Source: Eutreptiella sp. 'Long Island Sound 2002' (lineage: Eukaryota > Euglenozoa > Euglenophyceae > Eutreptiales > Eutreptiaceae). Taken from it: 64,000 nt of DNA. Of this stretch, positions 44,427-54,774 are shown piece by piece. A program made the translations under genes and the position numbers. The notes under the pieces were generated by a model. It searched no databases and had not been told where the DNA came from. It saw only the letters and a list, made by a program, of their open reading frames with translations. Each line of letters begins with the position of its first letter. The first letter of the stretch is position 1. Where the stretch lies: positions 125,495,708 through 125,559,707 of the forward strand of contig OZ038381.1 of the NCBI GenBank assembly GCA_964036045.1. The letters run 5' to 3'.

Positions 44427-45640
44427 CTGGTCACGGGGGGCACGGCCCCCATACTGCTTGGGTTTGTCGTCGGGTGCCGCCTCCGGGCGTGGCCCGTGCG
44501 TTGTTCTGGCGCGCTGGTGCGGGCTCGCCCGCCGGTCGCGACCCCCGCCGGAGCAGGCGGTGGGGGGCGCGGGGGCACGCGGCGTGCGGATCCAGCCGCG
44601 CCCCTCCCCCGGCGTTACGGTTCCTTCTGGGGGAGGGGGGACGTCCCCTCGGCCCCGGGGGGGGCGGAGGGCCGGCGCCCCCGCGGCCCGCAGGCCGGGG
44701 GGGAGCAGGGGGGAGAGGGGGGGGGGGGCGCGCCGCTGCTCCCCGCCCCCCATGCCCCATGGGGTGGCCCCCGTCCCTGTCAGCCTCCGTCTCCGGCGCG
44801 CCCCCCTGGGGTATACACGTGCAGTCAGGGGTTGCCGGGGGGCCATCGGCGCCGGGCGCGGCCCGGTCGGCCGCCGGTGGGTCAGTGTGGTGGGGGGGAA
44901 GGGAGAGGTCTCCTCGCCCCGCTCCGCTCCCCCGCCTTCCCCAGGCTGGCACCAGAGTGGGCTGCTTCGTTTGCGCCTTCCTGGGTGCCGCTGTTCCGTT
45001 GCCGGTCGGCAGCGGGTAATGCGGGAGTGAGCGGGCGGTCTACCGGGGGCGCTTGGCGCGCAGCTGCGCTTGCCGCGGCTGTGGTGCCCCCCCCCCCCCG
45101 GGTGCAGCGGCCACCCCGGGGGGGGTGCGAGGCCGCCGTCTCTGCAGCCGGCCTCCGTCCGCCCATTGGCTGTGGGGGGAGGGGGAGAGGGGGGGGTCCC
45201 CTGGTCCCCTGACGCCGCCCCCCGATCGCCGTGGGGGGGGCGGCCTGGTGGTTCTGGCCCTGAGGGGTCAGCCGCCGACTGGGGGGGCGCACTCTTCCCC
45301 TGCCTCCCTCTACCCTTTGGGTGCCGGACCCTCGTGCAGGCCCTCGCTCGGGCCCCCTTCTCCCCTCGCCGTCGCGGCGCGGTGCTGGCTGGCAGGGGGG
45401 GGGGGTGAGTGCTGGGGGTGGCGGTTCGGGTCAGCGGTCAGCGGGTAAAGGACTGCGGGGCAGTGGCCCTCCCCCTGCGCTCGCTGCCCCTGTCCTCCCT
45501 CCCACAGGAGGTGGCGCGCGCCCCCCCGTCGCGCTGTACGGTGGGGGGGGCGTGGGTCGGGGGGCCCGGCTCTGCTGGGGGGGGCGTCCCGCGGCACTGT
45601 CCCCCTCGCACCCCCTCGCGCCCATCGCCTGGGCCAACGG
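44427..45640. other. GC-rich low-complexity block, second part
   Basis: Continuation of the GC-rich block with long G runs (45181-45240, 45390-45410). It contains the second copy of the 0.9-kb unit noted for 43550. No gene is supported. Confidence 0.45.
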
Positions 45641-45649
45641 AGCGCGGCC

Positions 45650-46580
45650 GTCACCTGCGTCGTCGCTTGTGTTGGGGCTGGAGCTGCGGCGGTGGATCGT
45701 GCCGCCGGCGGTAGCGCCAGTGGGTGAGGGCGATGCGCAAAGCCTGGGGGAGCCAGTTGTTGACGTCCCCCTCCAGGAAGGCCGGCCATGTCGGCTCTCT
45801 GTCGGGCCACGCTGCCAGAATCACCATCCAGAGGACCCCCTCGTGGTCCTCTGGGGCAGCCCAGCCCCCCCGGGGGTACCTCCCGGTTCCCCCCGTCCTT
45901 CCGGAGGAGCACGGCATCGAATCGCTGGTTCCTCATCCCCTGGTGGTCCCCGAGCAGGCCCAGCTCAGCCACCCGTACACCTCCACCAGCAGAGGGAGGG
46001 CCTCACCCCCCAGAGGGTCCAGGTGTCCCAGTCCCGGTCCAGGGGCCGGGCCCCCCCTGCCCCTCGCGCCGGCTCCCCCTGTGGCCCCTGTGCCTGCGGC
46101 GCTGGCGCCGCGCCCCGCCCCCCCGCCGCCGAGGCAGCGGCGATCCGCGCCGGCTCTGCCCTCGGCGCGGGGGGGGCTGGCTGGTGCTGGGGTCGGGGGG
46201 GTAGTGGGGGGATGAGGTCTCCAGCCTCGGGGTCGATGTTGTAGAGCTGGGCTTGGTGTTGGTGGTGGTGTTGGGTGTGGTGCGCCGGCATTTGTTGGAT
46301 GCCGGGGGGGATGCACCGCACCGGCTGCACGTCCCCCACCCTTCGCTCCGCCCTCCCCCCATGGCTCCCATGCCCCATCCTGTCTGTCCCCGGGGGCCCA
46401 CGGCGCCCTTGCCCTTGCCCTTGGGTCCCTTCCCCGCCCTCACGCCTCTGTCCCCCTGTCCGTGCCGTGGGACCCGCTCCCTGTCACCCGCACCTTGGCC
46501 TGCACTGCCGGCGCCTGTGCCCTTCCCGTGCCCGTGCCCATACCCTTGGCTGCGCCCACGCACGCCGACCGCGCCCCTCT
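45650..46580 (-). pseudogene. Minus-strand coding relic in the GC-rich block: Gly/Pro-rich part, then Trp-rich part
   Basis: Read on the minus strand, a Gly/Lys/Arg-rich opening (46563 downward) leads into a Pro/Ala-rich linker (QLYNIDPEAGDLIPPLPP near 46210), then LPLLVEVYGWL (about 45975), FDAVLLRKDGGNREVP (about 45900), and GVLWMVILAAWPDREPTWPA with NNWLPQALRIALTHWRYRR (45840-45710). The pieces fall in different frames. A low-complexity N-terminus followed by a compact Trp-rich domain could be an ORF1 or capsid-like part of the element whose other proteins lie at 47696-51168, but the order on the strand is unusual for that, and I cannot identify it. Confidence 0.35.
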
Positions 46581-47695
46581 CCGCTCCTTGCGCTTTGTGG
46601 CCGCCCGCCTTGGCGCCCTGCTCGCGCCCCTGCGTGTCCTTCCCGTGCCTTTGCCCATTCCCTGCTCCCTGTCCCGCCTCGCGCCGCCCGCTGCCCTTCC
46701 GCTGCCGCTGGCATCGGCGCCTTTCCCGCGTTTTCGCCCTCGCTCCTTGCCGCGTGTGCCCTGGCTTGCCCCCTGCGTGTGTCCCTGGGCACTCCGCCTG
46801 TTGGGTCCTGTCCCCTGCTCCGCGCTCCCGTGGCCGGCACCCTGCCCCGCCTGTGCGCCGTCCCCCCCCTCTTGGATCACGCGCCGGGCGTCCTGCTGCC
46901 GCGGCAGCTACGGCAGCCTGACGCCCGGCGGCGAACGCTCGGGCGCCAGGGGGCGGACGTGCCGCGTCCGGCCCGTGGGGAAGGCGGCATTGGGGGCGAA
47001 CGGCTTGGGGGGGCTGGAGTGGGTGTTGCTGGGGTTGGTGTGGGCACGGTACTTCGCGCCCTCCCTGCCACTCGCTGCGGCTGCGGCGGCCCCCAGAGAG
47101 GCGCCCGGGGCCCGCGCGGGGTCCGTCCCTAGCGCCCGCGGCATGCCGGGGGCCGCAGCATGGCCGGCCGGGGCGGTGGCGCGGCTCGCCGGGGCCGCGG
47201 TCTCAACTCCACGTCCACTCTCCCCGCCCCCCTCTGCGGCCGTGGTAGCCCCCGGCGAGGCGCGTGTGGCCTGCGCCGGGGCCCACCCTGCACTGGCCGC
47301 GCGCCAGGGGGCCGCAGTTGGGGCCGCGGCGCGGCTTGTTGGGGCTGCGGTCTCAGCCCCCTGTGCGCCTGGGGCCCCCTCCCGGGGCGGGGCGGCAGGG
47401 CTTGCAGCCTGGGCGGCGGAGGCGGTCTCCTAGGCTGGCGCAGGCCCCCGGGTGGACGGCCCGGTGTCGGCAGAGGCTGCCCTAGGCTGCCCAGCCGGTG
47501 GCCCGACCGGCACCGCTGCCTCTGCCAGCCTCCGCTCCTCGCGCTCCGCGAGGGTCTCCCCCGCATATCCCGGGGAGACGGGGGAGCGGGATCGGGACCG
47601 GCGGTGGTGGCGGTCGTCCCGCTGGGGGGAGCCATCAGATTTCGACATCACTGTTATCCTGGTTGGCAAGCGTGGTGGCAAGTGTGCCCTTCCCA
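46581..47695. other. GC-rich low-complexity spacer
   Basis: Proline-, alanine- and arginine-rich frames on both strands without motifs. Minus-strand text at 47635-47430 (SPRDMRGRPSRSARSGGWQR) may be a disordered linker of the neighbouring relic. Confidence 0.35.
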
Positions 47696-50263
47696 CTACC
47701 TCCCGGTGTATCTGTGTTGTGCCGTGGGCAGTGCTGTGCAGTGCTCCGCGGGGGGGAGGGGAGGAGGGGATGGGGGGCCGGCGGTGGCGTTAGCCCCGTG
47801 TGGGCGGGGGCCGGTGGCCATCCATCGGCACTGGGTGGGGAGGCGGGGGAGCCACGCGGCCCACACGTCGCGCCACAGCTCCCAGTCCGGGGCGGGGCTC
47901 AGGGCCCTGGGCCCCCGGGGGTCGTCGGGTGGTGCCGGGGGGAGCCGCACTAGGTTGACCCCCGTAACGGCAGTGACCTCCTGTGTGCGCAGGAAGGTGT
48001 GTACCCCGTCCCGCGCCGCGGGCGCCGGGAGGGGGGGGCGGGGTACGGGCGCTGCCCCGTACAGGTGGGTGGGGGTGATCCCCAAGACCCGCTCCGGGTC
48101 CCCCCGGGTCGCGACGACGAGGAGGAGCAGGGGGGTGCCCGGGCGCTCTTTCCAGAGGACCTGCCCCCTGTGGTGGGCACCCCTGGTCCTGGAGAGGGGG
48201 GGGGATAGGTTCGGGTTGGCCCAGCTGCAGGGTGCGTGCGTCGCTGGCGGGAGGGCGCGGCACCAGGTGGGATCCCTGGGGAACGCCTCGCACATGACGA
48301 CGTACGGGGGGGTCGGCCTGGCGCTGTCGTACACCGGGTTGGTCGGCCGGGAGCGGGTGGGCGCCTCGTCCGCGCCTTCCACGAATACTGTGACTTCGCC
48401 CACCCCCAGGTCCTCGTCCGCTGGGTGTAGAAGGTGGAGCGCCGCGTCCAACGCGGACACTCCCCCTGGGTATGTGGCCCGCGCCTGGTTCAGGTACGGG
48501 GCCGTGTCCCCGGGGCAGCGCTTCCTGAGGGCGTCCAGCGGGGCTGGGGCGCTGCTGCAGAGGGACATGGCAGACCCCGCGCCCGTCAGTGGCAGGGTGT
48601 CCACCATGGACAGGGGCCGGCCTGACCGGTTGGACTTGCGCCACTGCATCCAGTGCCCGTAGAGGGCCGCCACCGGGCTGATGAGCCCTGGCTGGACAGC
48701 GTTCACGATCCGGTGCATCGCCGGGAGCAGCGCAGGGGTCTCCGCTCCGTTCAGGGCGCGGACGGCAGGGAGGGCGGCCTCGCTGAGGAAAGCACTCGCA
48801 CTGCCCGCCAGGTCGTGCCATGCGGCAGCGTGCGCCTCGTGCGCCTCTGTTACCGCGTCCGCTACTAGGCCCCGGACTGCCGCCTCCTGCGCTCGGCGGC
48901 GGGCTCTGGCGTGCCCCGGCCCGTCCCCCTGTCTGCAAGGCATGGTGCTGCGGGCTCTGCAAAGTGTGGCGGCGGGTGGAGGTCAGGGCGCCAACACGTG
49001 CTACAGGTGCGCGACGGACTTGGGGTCCCGCAGGTGCACGTGGATCCACAGGAAGGCGGCGCCCGCGGGGCCCGCGCGTTCGTATGACGGGGCGTGTGCT
49101 CCCCGGATGCGCCGGTGCAAAGTCTCCTCCTCCGTACGCTCGTGCAGGCCCGCGGGAGGCTCGGGTCAGGGGCACGCGGTTACCTTGGAGCACTGCACGC
49201 ACCTGTTGGCGCCTGTCGGCGCTAAGGAGGACACCGTGTCGCATTCCCCGCAGAGGTGGCAGGTGTGTGGGAGGTGGGAGGGCGGCGACCAGGGGCCGTG
49301 ACGGCGGAGCCAGAGGTCGTCCCGACTCTGGCAGAGGGGGTTCTGGATCTCCAGCAGGCCAGCGCGGACGCGGCGCCGGTAGTCCCTGCCGAAGGTTTTC
49401 TGCCGGACTCCCCGCCACGTGTCGTCGGGGAGAATCCCGTGGTCGTGGAAGGCGGCGATGAGGTCATCCCACCCCGGGCGGGGCTGCCCCTGGGGGGGGG
49501 TTGCCATATACACGTGGCGCCCGGTGAGGTCGGGCGCCAGCATGCCCCACTGGCACTCGTCTGCGGTGTCTCGGTGGAGGAGAGCCAGTAGGTTGCCATC
49601 CGCGACTGCCTCCCACCCTACTTGCAGCCTGTCGCAGCTGTCTAGCTCCTGGTGCAGCGCGGCTCCAAGGTCTGTGGGGAGCATGAGGAGTAAGGGCCCC
49701 GGAGTGTCGTCCAGCCGGGACAGGGCGTCGTCGTACAAAGGCCCCCCAGTTTTGAAGTGCGCCACGGCGAGCCAGGCGGCACCGTCTTCCTGGGGGGTGC
49801 CATCAGATTGTGGCTGCGTGGCGTCCCCATGTGTGTATCTCCGTGGCTTGGAGCACGTTGGCGGTGTGCAGGACAATGCGGGGGGGGACGGGCATCCTGA
49901 TGAGCGAGGACACGTCCCCATTCCACCCTGCTTGTGGGTCCGGGGCTGCTTGCAGCCATTCCTTCGCCGCCGCGTCCCACGGGTGGTCGGGGCCCGCGGA
50001 TCATGGTGGGCCTCGGCCGGGTGTGCGGCCCCCACCCCTCGAGCGGGATGGCGGCGTACCGTTGTGCGGGGGTCTCCAGGGCGCGCGTGGCGACGCACCA
50101 CCAGCCCCACCCGCGCGCCCACTCCTCGCCAACTATACGTGCCTTCCATGCGGTCATGGAGCCGCGCCCGATGATCCACTGTGGGAAGAGGGCGTCTTGG
50201 AGGTGTTTCGAGAAACCCCCTGGCAGGTCCTGGTACGGGTGGGGGTCCTGTTGGGGCGGGCAC
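47696..50263 (-). pseudogene. Long decayed minus-strand gene with zinc-ribbon-like motif, unknown family
   Basis: One minus-strand frame runs about 855 codons from 50263 to TGA 47696-47698, interrupted only by TGA 49166-49168, TAG 49001-49003 and TGA 48983-48985. The part from about 49790 down looks like real protein: GAAWLAVAHFKTGGPLYDDA, LLLMLPTDLGAALHQELDS, HVYMATPPQ and DDLIAAFHDHGILPDDTWRG. Then comes CHLCGEC...CVQC (49261 down to 49192), a four-cysteine zinc-binding pattern. After the stops it continues with a domain from 48943 (LVADAVTEAHEAHAAAWHDL onward) ending in a Pro/Ala-rich tail. Upstream of 49800 the better frame is different (MTAWKARIVGEEWARGWGWW, 50157 onward). I do not recognise the family. 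Confidence 0.5.
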
Positions 50264-50289
50264 TCCAGACTGCCATTCCCAACACGGAG

Positions 50290-51168
50290 GGAGGCTACGA
50301 AGTCCTTGTCAGGGCGCGGGGGAGCAGTTGCCCTCTGCCACAGTGAGCCATCGGTGCACCCGGGCCGCTGCGCTTAGGGGCTCGCGGGGGAGTTGCTCCA
50401 GCCGGTGGTTGCGAAGCTCCCGTGCGAAATCCCCCATTGGAGCATGTGGTGGAGGAAATTGTCCACGGAGGTCCCTCCCGGCGGGTCGTAGCGGGCTATG
50501 GCGCGGAGCTGCGCCTCCGCCTCCTCGGGCACCAGTCAGAGCAGAAGACTTCCGTCCGGGCGGCGCCCGCGGAGCACCACAAGTCCACCCAAAGGGCGGG
50601 AGGTGGCTTGCCGCCTATTGTACCGCCAGGCGGTAGTCGGGCCAGAGGAGCCACGAGTGGGCGCACCCCAGGTTCCTGTGCACCAGGGTCTCCTCCGGGC
50701 CGCCGCAGGGGAGGCACGGCTCATGGAGGATGGCGACGCCGGAGAGCCTCTCCTTTCTGACGCGGAGCCTGCGTTGCATCAGCGTGTGGCCGTCCCTGGC
50801 CCGCAGCGCCCGGTGGTTGGTGGCCGCCGCGGTGAGGTCCCGGGCGTGGACATAGGCTGTGGCGTTGGCCGCGCCCAGAGGTGTGTGTCCTCGCTGCGTC
50901 AGCGCATGGTCTGCCTGTGCTCGCTGCGCGATCTCGCCGAGTGTCGCGTCATGGGGGGCTGTAGGTCGAGGTGGTCATCATGACCGGCGACGATGAGTTT
51001 GGCGTGGCTGGGGCCCCGGGGCGTGTTCTGTAAGACGGTGTCCTGGCACGCCGCCCAGTCCGCCTTGTGCAGTAGGGTGTCGCTGTGGTGGGAGGTGGCT
51101 GGGGTATACCAAAACGGGTGCCCGGCGTGTTGCCCTCGCGCGCGCAGGCCGTCTGGGCGCCATCACAG
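50290..51168 (-). pseudogene. Reverse-transcriptase-associated zinc finger region of a non-LTR-like element
   Basis: The minus strand reads LLHKADWAACQDTVLQNTPR, then SHAKLIVAGHDDHLDLQ (51080-50955). After a one-frame change it gives GEIAQRAQADHALTQRGHTP, LTAAATNHRALRARDGHTLM and the motif C-x2-C-x8-H-x4-C-x5-W (first Cys 50714-50716, last Cys 50663-50665, Trp 50642-50644). That is the zinc finger that follows RNase H or RT in LINE-type proteins (zf-RVT, Pfam PF13966). Preceding residues could be a worn RNase H. The frame ends at TAG about 50623. Downstream, other frames continue (EEAEAQLRAIARYDPPGGTS) toward the 50263 frame. No RT palm is present; the element appears 5' truncated at about 51170. 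Confidence 0.55.
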
Positions 51169-51359
51169 GGGCATCTGGTTGACTACCTTCGCCGCTTATC
51201 TCTCTTTAAGCATGGTTAGGTTAATTTCTCTCCATGCACATGCTCTCTTTGGGTGGAGGTTAGTCCCGTTGAGTAGGTAGGTAGGTCGACTCGAACTGGC
51301 ATTGCCCCGCAGGGGGATCTTACCAAGTGGCTTTTGCTCACCGATTCACGGCCCTACTG
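51169..51359. other. Edge of the GC-rich block, with GGTA microsatellite
   Basis: The GC-rich sequence ends at about 51170 and gives way to CTCTC-type text resembling 42071-42480, then (GTAG)n at about 51272-51286. No gene. Confidence 0.45.
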
Positions 51360-51715
51360 CACGTGCCCCCACAAAGCTGCTCCCCCACATGGGGGAAGGG
51401 CGCGGTTGCCGCGAGCAGGCCCTACAGCGGGTTCTGCCCAGAGAGGTAACCCATGTTCGACAAAAGTCTCACATTCCTCTCCTTCGGGCAGATGATACGT
51501 GGGGGAGGGTCCAATCGCACATCCTCATCAACCTCCGGCCTCTGGGGCCCACGGGCCGGGAGCCAGGCCAAAGGCCCTGTCCTGCAGGCACTCCCACCTG
51601 GGTTGGTTTTCAGTAGGCGTGAGGTGACTTGAAGAAGCACGTGCTACGGGACTGGCATGCACACTCACGCCTCCTGACTCAGTTGAGCTTGCGCTCTCCC
51701 GGGGGGCCGGAGGTT
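51360..51715 (-). repeat. X end and junction segment, inverted partial copy
   Basis: Reverse-complement match to about 11815-12140, for example CCCAGAGAGGTAACCCATGT and GGCAGATGATACGT. It loses similarity at about 51360, so the last third of the X end is missing. Confidence 0.7.
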
Positions 51716-51719
51716 CGAA

Positions 51720-52135
51720 GTAGGTCGTTGTGGTTGGTTGGTCGGTCGTTCAATGGTTCGGCGTAGTTTGTTAATGTGCGTTGGTTGGTTGCGTGATGGT
51801 ACAGTCCACAATTTTGTTCGCGGGTATGGTCGTCGGCGGGCGTGGCGCACCGCGATGTCTCCAACCTGTTGGACGCCGTTCCCGTTTCGACCCCTGCACG
51901 TCTGGCTGGTTTGGGGTTGGCCGGCTTGCGTGTGGTCTGTTAACGGTCAAGTGGCGGCTGCAGCTGCCGTGTGGTTGGTGCGCGGTTGTCTTTGCCGCCT
52001 CATGGTCAGCTTGGTTTGCGTGGGTTCCGTCGCGCTGCCGCCGGTGGTCGTATCGCCGAATGTTGTTTCTGTAGCCGGCACGTCTGTGTTGGTGCTGGTT
52101 AGTTGCGTCTTGGTTTGTCCAAGTGTGTATAGTGT
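51720..52135 (+). repeat. 375-bp X unit (one copy)
   Basis: Landmarks: TTGGTCGGTCGTTCAATGG, GGTATGGTCGTCGGCGGGCG, CTGTTAACGGTCAAGTGGCG and TTTGTCCAAGTGTGTATAGT. Very close to the first unit at 54790-55200. Confidence 0.8.
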
Positions 52136-52157
52136 AAGTAAGTAAGTAAGTAAGTAG
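52136..52157 (+). repeat. (AGTA)n microsatellite
   Basis: Five AGTA units following GTGTATAGTGTA. They mark the break where the X array stops and the C-rich segment begins; the array resumes near 54790. Confidence 0.85.
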
Positions 52158-52436
52158 GGGCGGCCGCGTCCGCAGCCTCATCTGACTTCTCCTTGTTTGT
52201 TTTACATGGTGGCCGCCTCTGGCGGGAAGGAGAGCTCTCCACCATCAGTTCCCCTGGCGACCCCCGTCTCACCTCACGGCCGAGAACTTCAACCAGGTTC
52301 CCTTGGGGCATGACTGGCGGTAGGCTCCCTCCAGTTGCTGCCCTCACGGTTTCAGCTCCTTCTGGTCACCCTTTGAAGGATCTCCCGGCCTTCCCCCCCT
52401 AGCACAGCCTATTGGGCGCCTGCAGGCGGGTTTCCT

Positions 52437-53462
52437 GTGGATGGCCCTCGCCGACAGCGGAGCATTTCTCTCTGTCAACCACATTCCACCACTCCCCATC
52501 CCTCACGGGTTGGACTACCGACTCGGCTCCTGGATGCACTTGGTTGTCGTCCATCCACGGCTGGAGGCCAGGGGGCGACCCTTTCCACGTTCCCCCTGGT
52601 CCTGCTCACGCGTGAACCTACGTGTACTCAGGCCATTGACCCGGGGATCTCAAGGTCAACCCTCACCCCTGCGGACACCTCACGGCCGTCCCGGAGTTCC
52701 GACTTCCCGTGGTCAGGTTCCCCACGGTTGGCCCATAGTTCACCACTTCATGGCGACTGGTTTCCCAATCCCATGGGGCTGTTGCTTGGCGCTTTCGGCC
52801 TCCCTGCCCATCCCATGTCCCATTCTTCTTTGCCTCATCCCGGCACCGGCCCGTTCCCAGTGTCCCATGGACTCCCTACCCCGTCGGGCTGTTGTGTGGC
52901 TCTAGCCACACGCCCTTCCCCGCCCCGTCCCCTTGTCCCTTCATCCCGTGTTTATACCCCACCGGGTCTCCTGCAACCCTGTGGCGCGGGCCCACTGGGA
53001 TCTTTTCCTTCCGGGGACCGCTTCGTGCGCTTAGCACGTGTCGCTTCCTTCCCGCCCCCGTCCCTTTCAGCTGTGCCGCGGCCCCGGCCTAATCCCCTGG
53101 GCTGTCGTGCGGCCCTATCCCATCCCTCATCCCGTGTTTATACCCCACCGGGCCGTCAGCAACCCTGTGGCGCGGGCCCACTGGATCCTCATCCATCAGG
53201 GGGCTGTTTCGTGCGCCTAGCACTGGTCGCTCCCTTCCCGCCCTTTTCCCCTGTGTCGCGGCCCAGGCCTCATCCCCTGGGTTGTTGTGCGGCCCCATCC
53301 CATCGTTCATCCAGTGACTATACCCCACCGGGCCGCCAGCAACCCTGTGGCGCGGGCCCACTGGATCCTCATCCATCCGGGGACCGTTTTGTGCGCCTAG
53401 CACGGGTCGCTCCCCTCCCGCCCCCGCCCCTCACTCCTGTGCCGCCTCCCATGCCGTCCTAG
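52437..53462 (+). CDS. C-rich ORF with 62-residue repeats, doubtful
   Basis: The 341-codon plus frame is rich in Pro, Ser and Arg. Its second half repeats every 62 residues (186 bp), with TPPGRQQPCGAGPLDPHPSG as the core. A different frame (52441-52905) starts MALADSGAFLSVNHIPPLPI, whose A-D-S-G-A is reminiscent of the aspartic protease active site of retroelements (D-S/T-G-A). Only one of these frames can be real, and both may be chance. No function is assigned. Confidence 0.25.
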   Translation: MDGPRRQRSISLCQPHSTTPHPSRVGLPTRLLDALGCRPSTAGGQGATLSTFPLVLLTREPTCTQAIDPGISRSTLTPADTSRPSRSSDFPWSGSPRLAHSSPLHGDWFPNPMGLLLGAFGLPAHPMSHSSLPHPGTGPFPVSHGLPTPSGCCVALATRPSPPRPLVPSSRVYTPPGLLQPCGAGPLGSFPSGDRFVRLARVASFPPPSLSAVPRPRPNPLGCRAALSHPSSRVYTPPGRQQPCGAGPLDPHPSGGCFVRLALVAPFPPFSPVSRPRPHPLGCCAAPSHRSSSDYTPPGRQQPCGAGPLDPHPSGDRFVRLARVAPLPPPPLTPVPPPMPS

Positions 53463-53480
53463 TCTCCTGGGGCCGTTGCG
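52930..53480 (+). repeat. Tandem repeat of about 180-186 bp, three units
   Basis: TATACCCCACCGGG recurs at about 52954, 53140 and 53320. Each is followed by CAACCCTGTGGCGCGGGCCC and, later, CGCTTAGCACG-like text. The first interval is 186 bp and the second about 180 bp. Confidence 0.75.
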
Positions 53481-54740
53481 TCGCCCTAGCCACACGTCCT
53501 TTTCTGTCCCGTCTCCTTGTGGTGCTGCGTGGTGTTGTCCGCGGGTTTTTTTTTGCCGCGCTTTTTTCCGCGTGGTTCCCTCCTCCCTGCATGCACGCAC
53601 AACAACACTGCATCGCCATCTGTCTCGGTTCTGTTCGGTGCTCGGGTCCAGTCCCACCGCCATCCTGTGGCGCGGCCCTTGGCGGTCCCCGGCCATGCCA
53701 GGCGACCAAGTCCTTTAGCCCGCGTTGTTGTACATGTATCTTCTCTCTATCCTCTCTACTCTCCCCTCCCCTCTGTCTCCTGCTCGCCCTCTTAGTGTTG
53801 TTCTCCTGCTCCGTGTGCTCGCCGCTCGTCGTCCCCGCGCCATGGTTGTATCTCGCGCGCCCTCACGCGCCTCCGGGCTTCTGCCCTGTCTTCGGACCTT
53901 TAAGCCGACCTGGGCGGCCTCCCCAGACACCCCTTCGGGGAAACTCCCTCGTCGTCCTCTCCCGCCGGCCCCCCCTCCATCAGTTCCCTGATGGTCGGGC
54001 GGGGCGGCCGGTACGGCTCTATGCGGGTCATCGGCATGGTGTCTCTCTGTGAGAGACATTGTGTTCCTTTGCGCCCCTGTTGGCCCCCTGATCCCCCCAC
54101 ATCCCGCGCACTGCCTCCTCTATGTGCCATTCCTGTGTGTCCGCCTGTCCTGCTGTTTTTTTTTTTTGGTTTTGTTCCGTGTTGGCGGTCCCCTGCTGCT
54201 CCCGCGCGCCCTGCGTGTACCCCCTGCTCTTCTACGTGCTACCCCTGTCCCGCTGCCTTGCGCCCCCTCTTTCGCCTGTCTCCCCTCCAATTCTCCTTCT
54301 CGCTGTCGACCCTGCCTGTACGTCTGCCCTCCCTGTCTGAGCCGCGCTGTCACTCGTGTGTGCCACCCGCGTGCTCTACTCCTGCCCCTCCCCCTCGCCC
54401 CTACCCTTTCCCCTGGGGTCTCCCCCACCCTAGTGCTCCCTCGGTCCCCGCCTCTCACCCCATCCTGGTTGCCTGGTGCCCTGTGTGGGAGGGGGGGGTG
54501 TATCTGCGGACTGGACTGTGGCCCTGCCCGAGGACTGGCATGGCCGTTGGTTTCCTACGCACCATGAGCCACCGCATGTGCCGAAGGAACACAGAGAGGA
54601 CGTCAGGGAGACGCTTGTCGAATTCCCGTCGCTGCTTTTGCACTGTGGAGCCCAGCCGCATAGACAAAGGTTCCGTTGCACCTCGCAGGTGTCCCATGGC
54701 GCCGGTGGCCACCAAGGCCTGGCTTGGTCAAACCCTCAGA
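53481..54740. other. C/T-rich low-complexity stretch
   Basis: Pyrimidine-rich on the plus strand with T runs (54155-54170). Multiple frames are open from composition alone. One minus-strand piece (54681-54430) reads like protein but has no motif. No gene is supported. Confidence 0.4.
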
Positions 54741-54774
54741 GCAGGGCGCACGTAAGTCCAATGCAGAGAGCTTT

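Noticed and set aside
42560-47433. Numerous long ORFs on both strands of the GC-rich block (for example 426, 366 and 348 codons)
   Set aside because: Overlapping open frames in five or six readings with Pro/Ala/Gly/Arg composition are expected at this GC content; only the minus-strand pieces with varied residues and motifs were kept.
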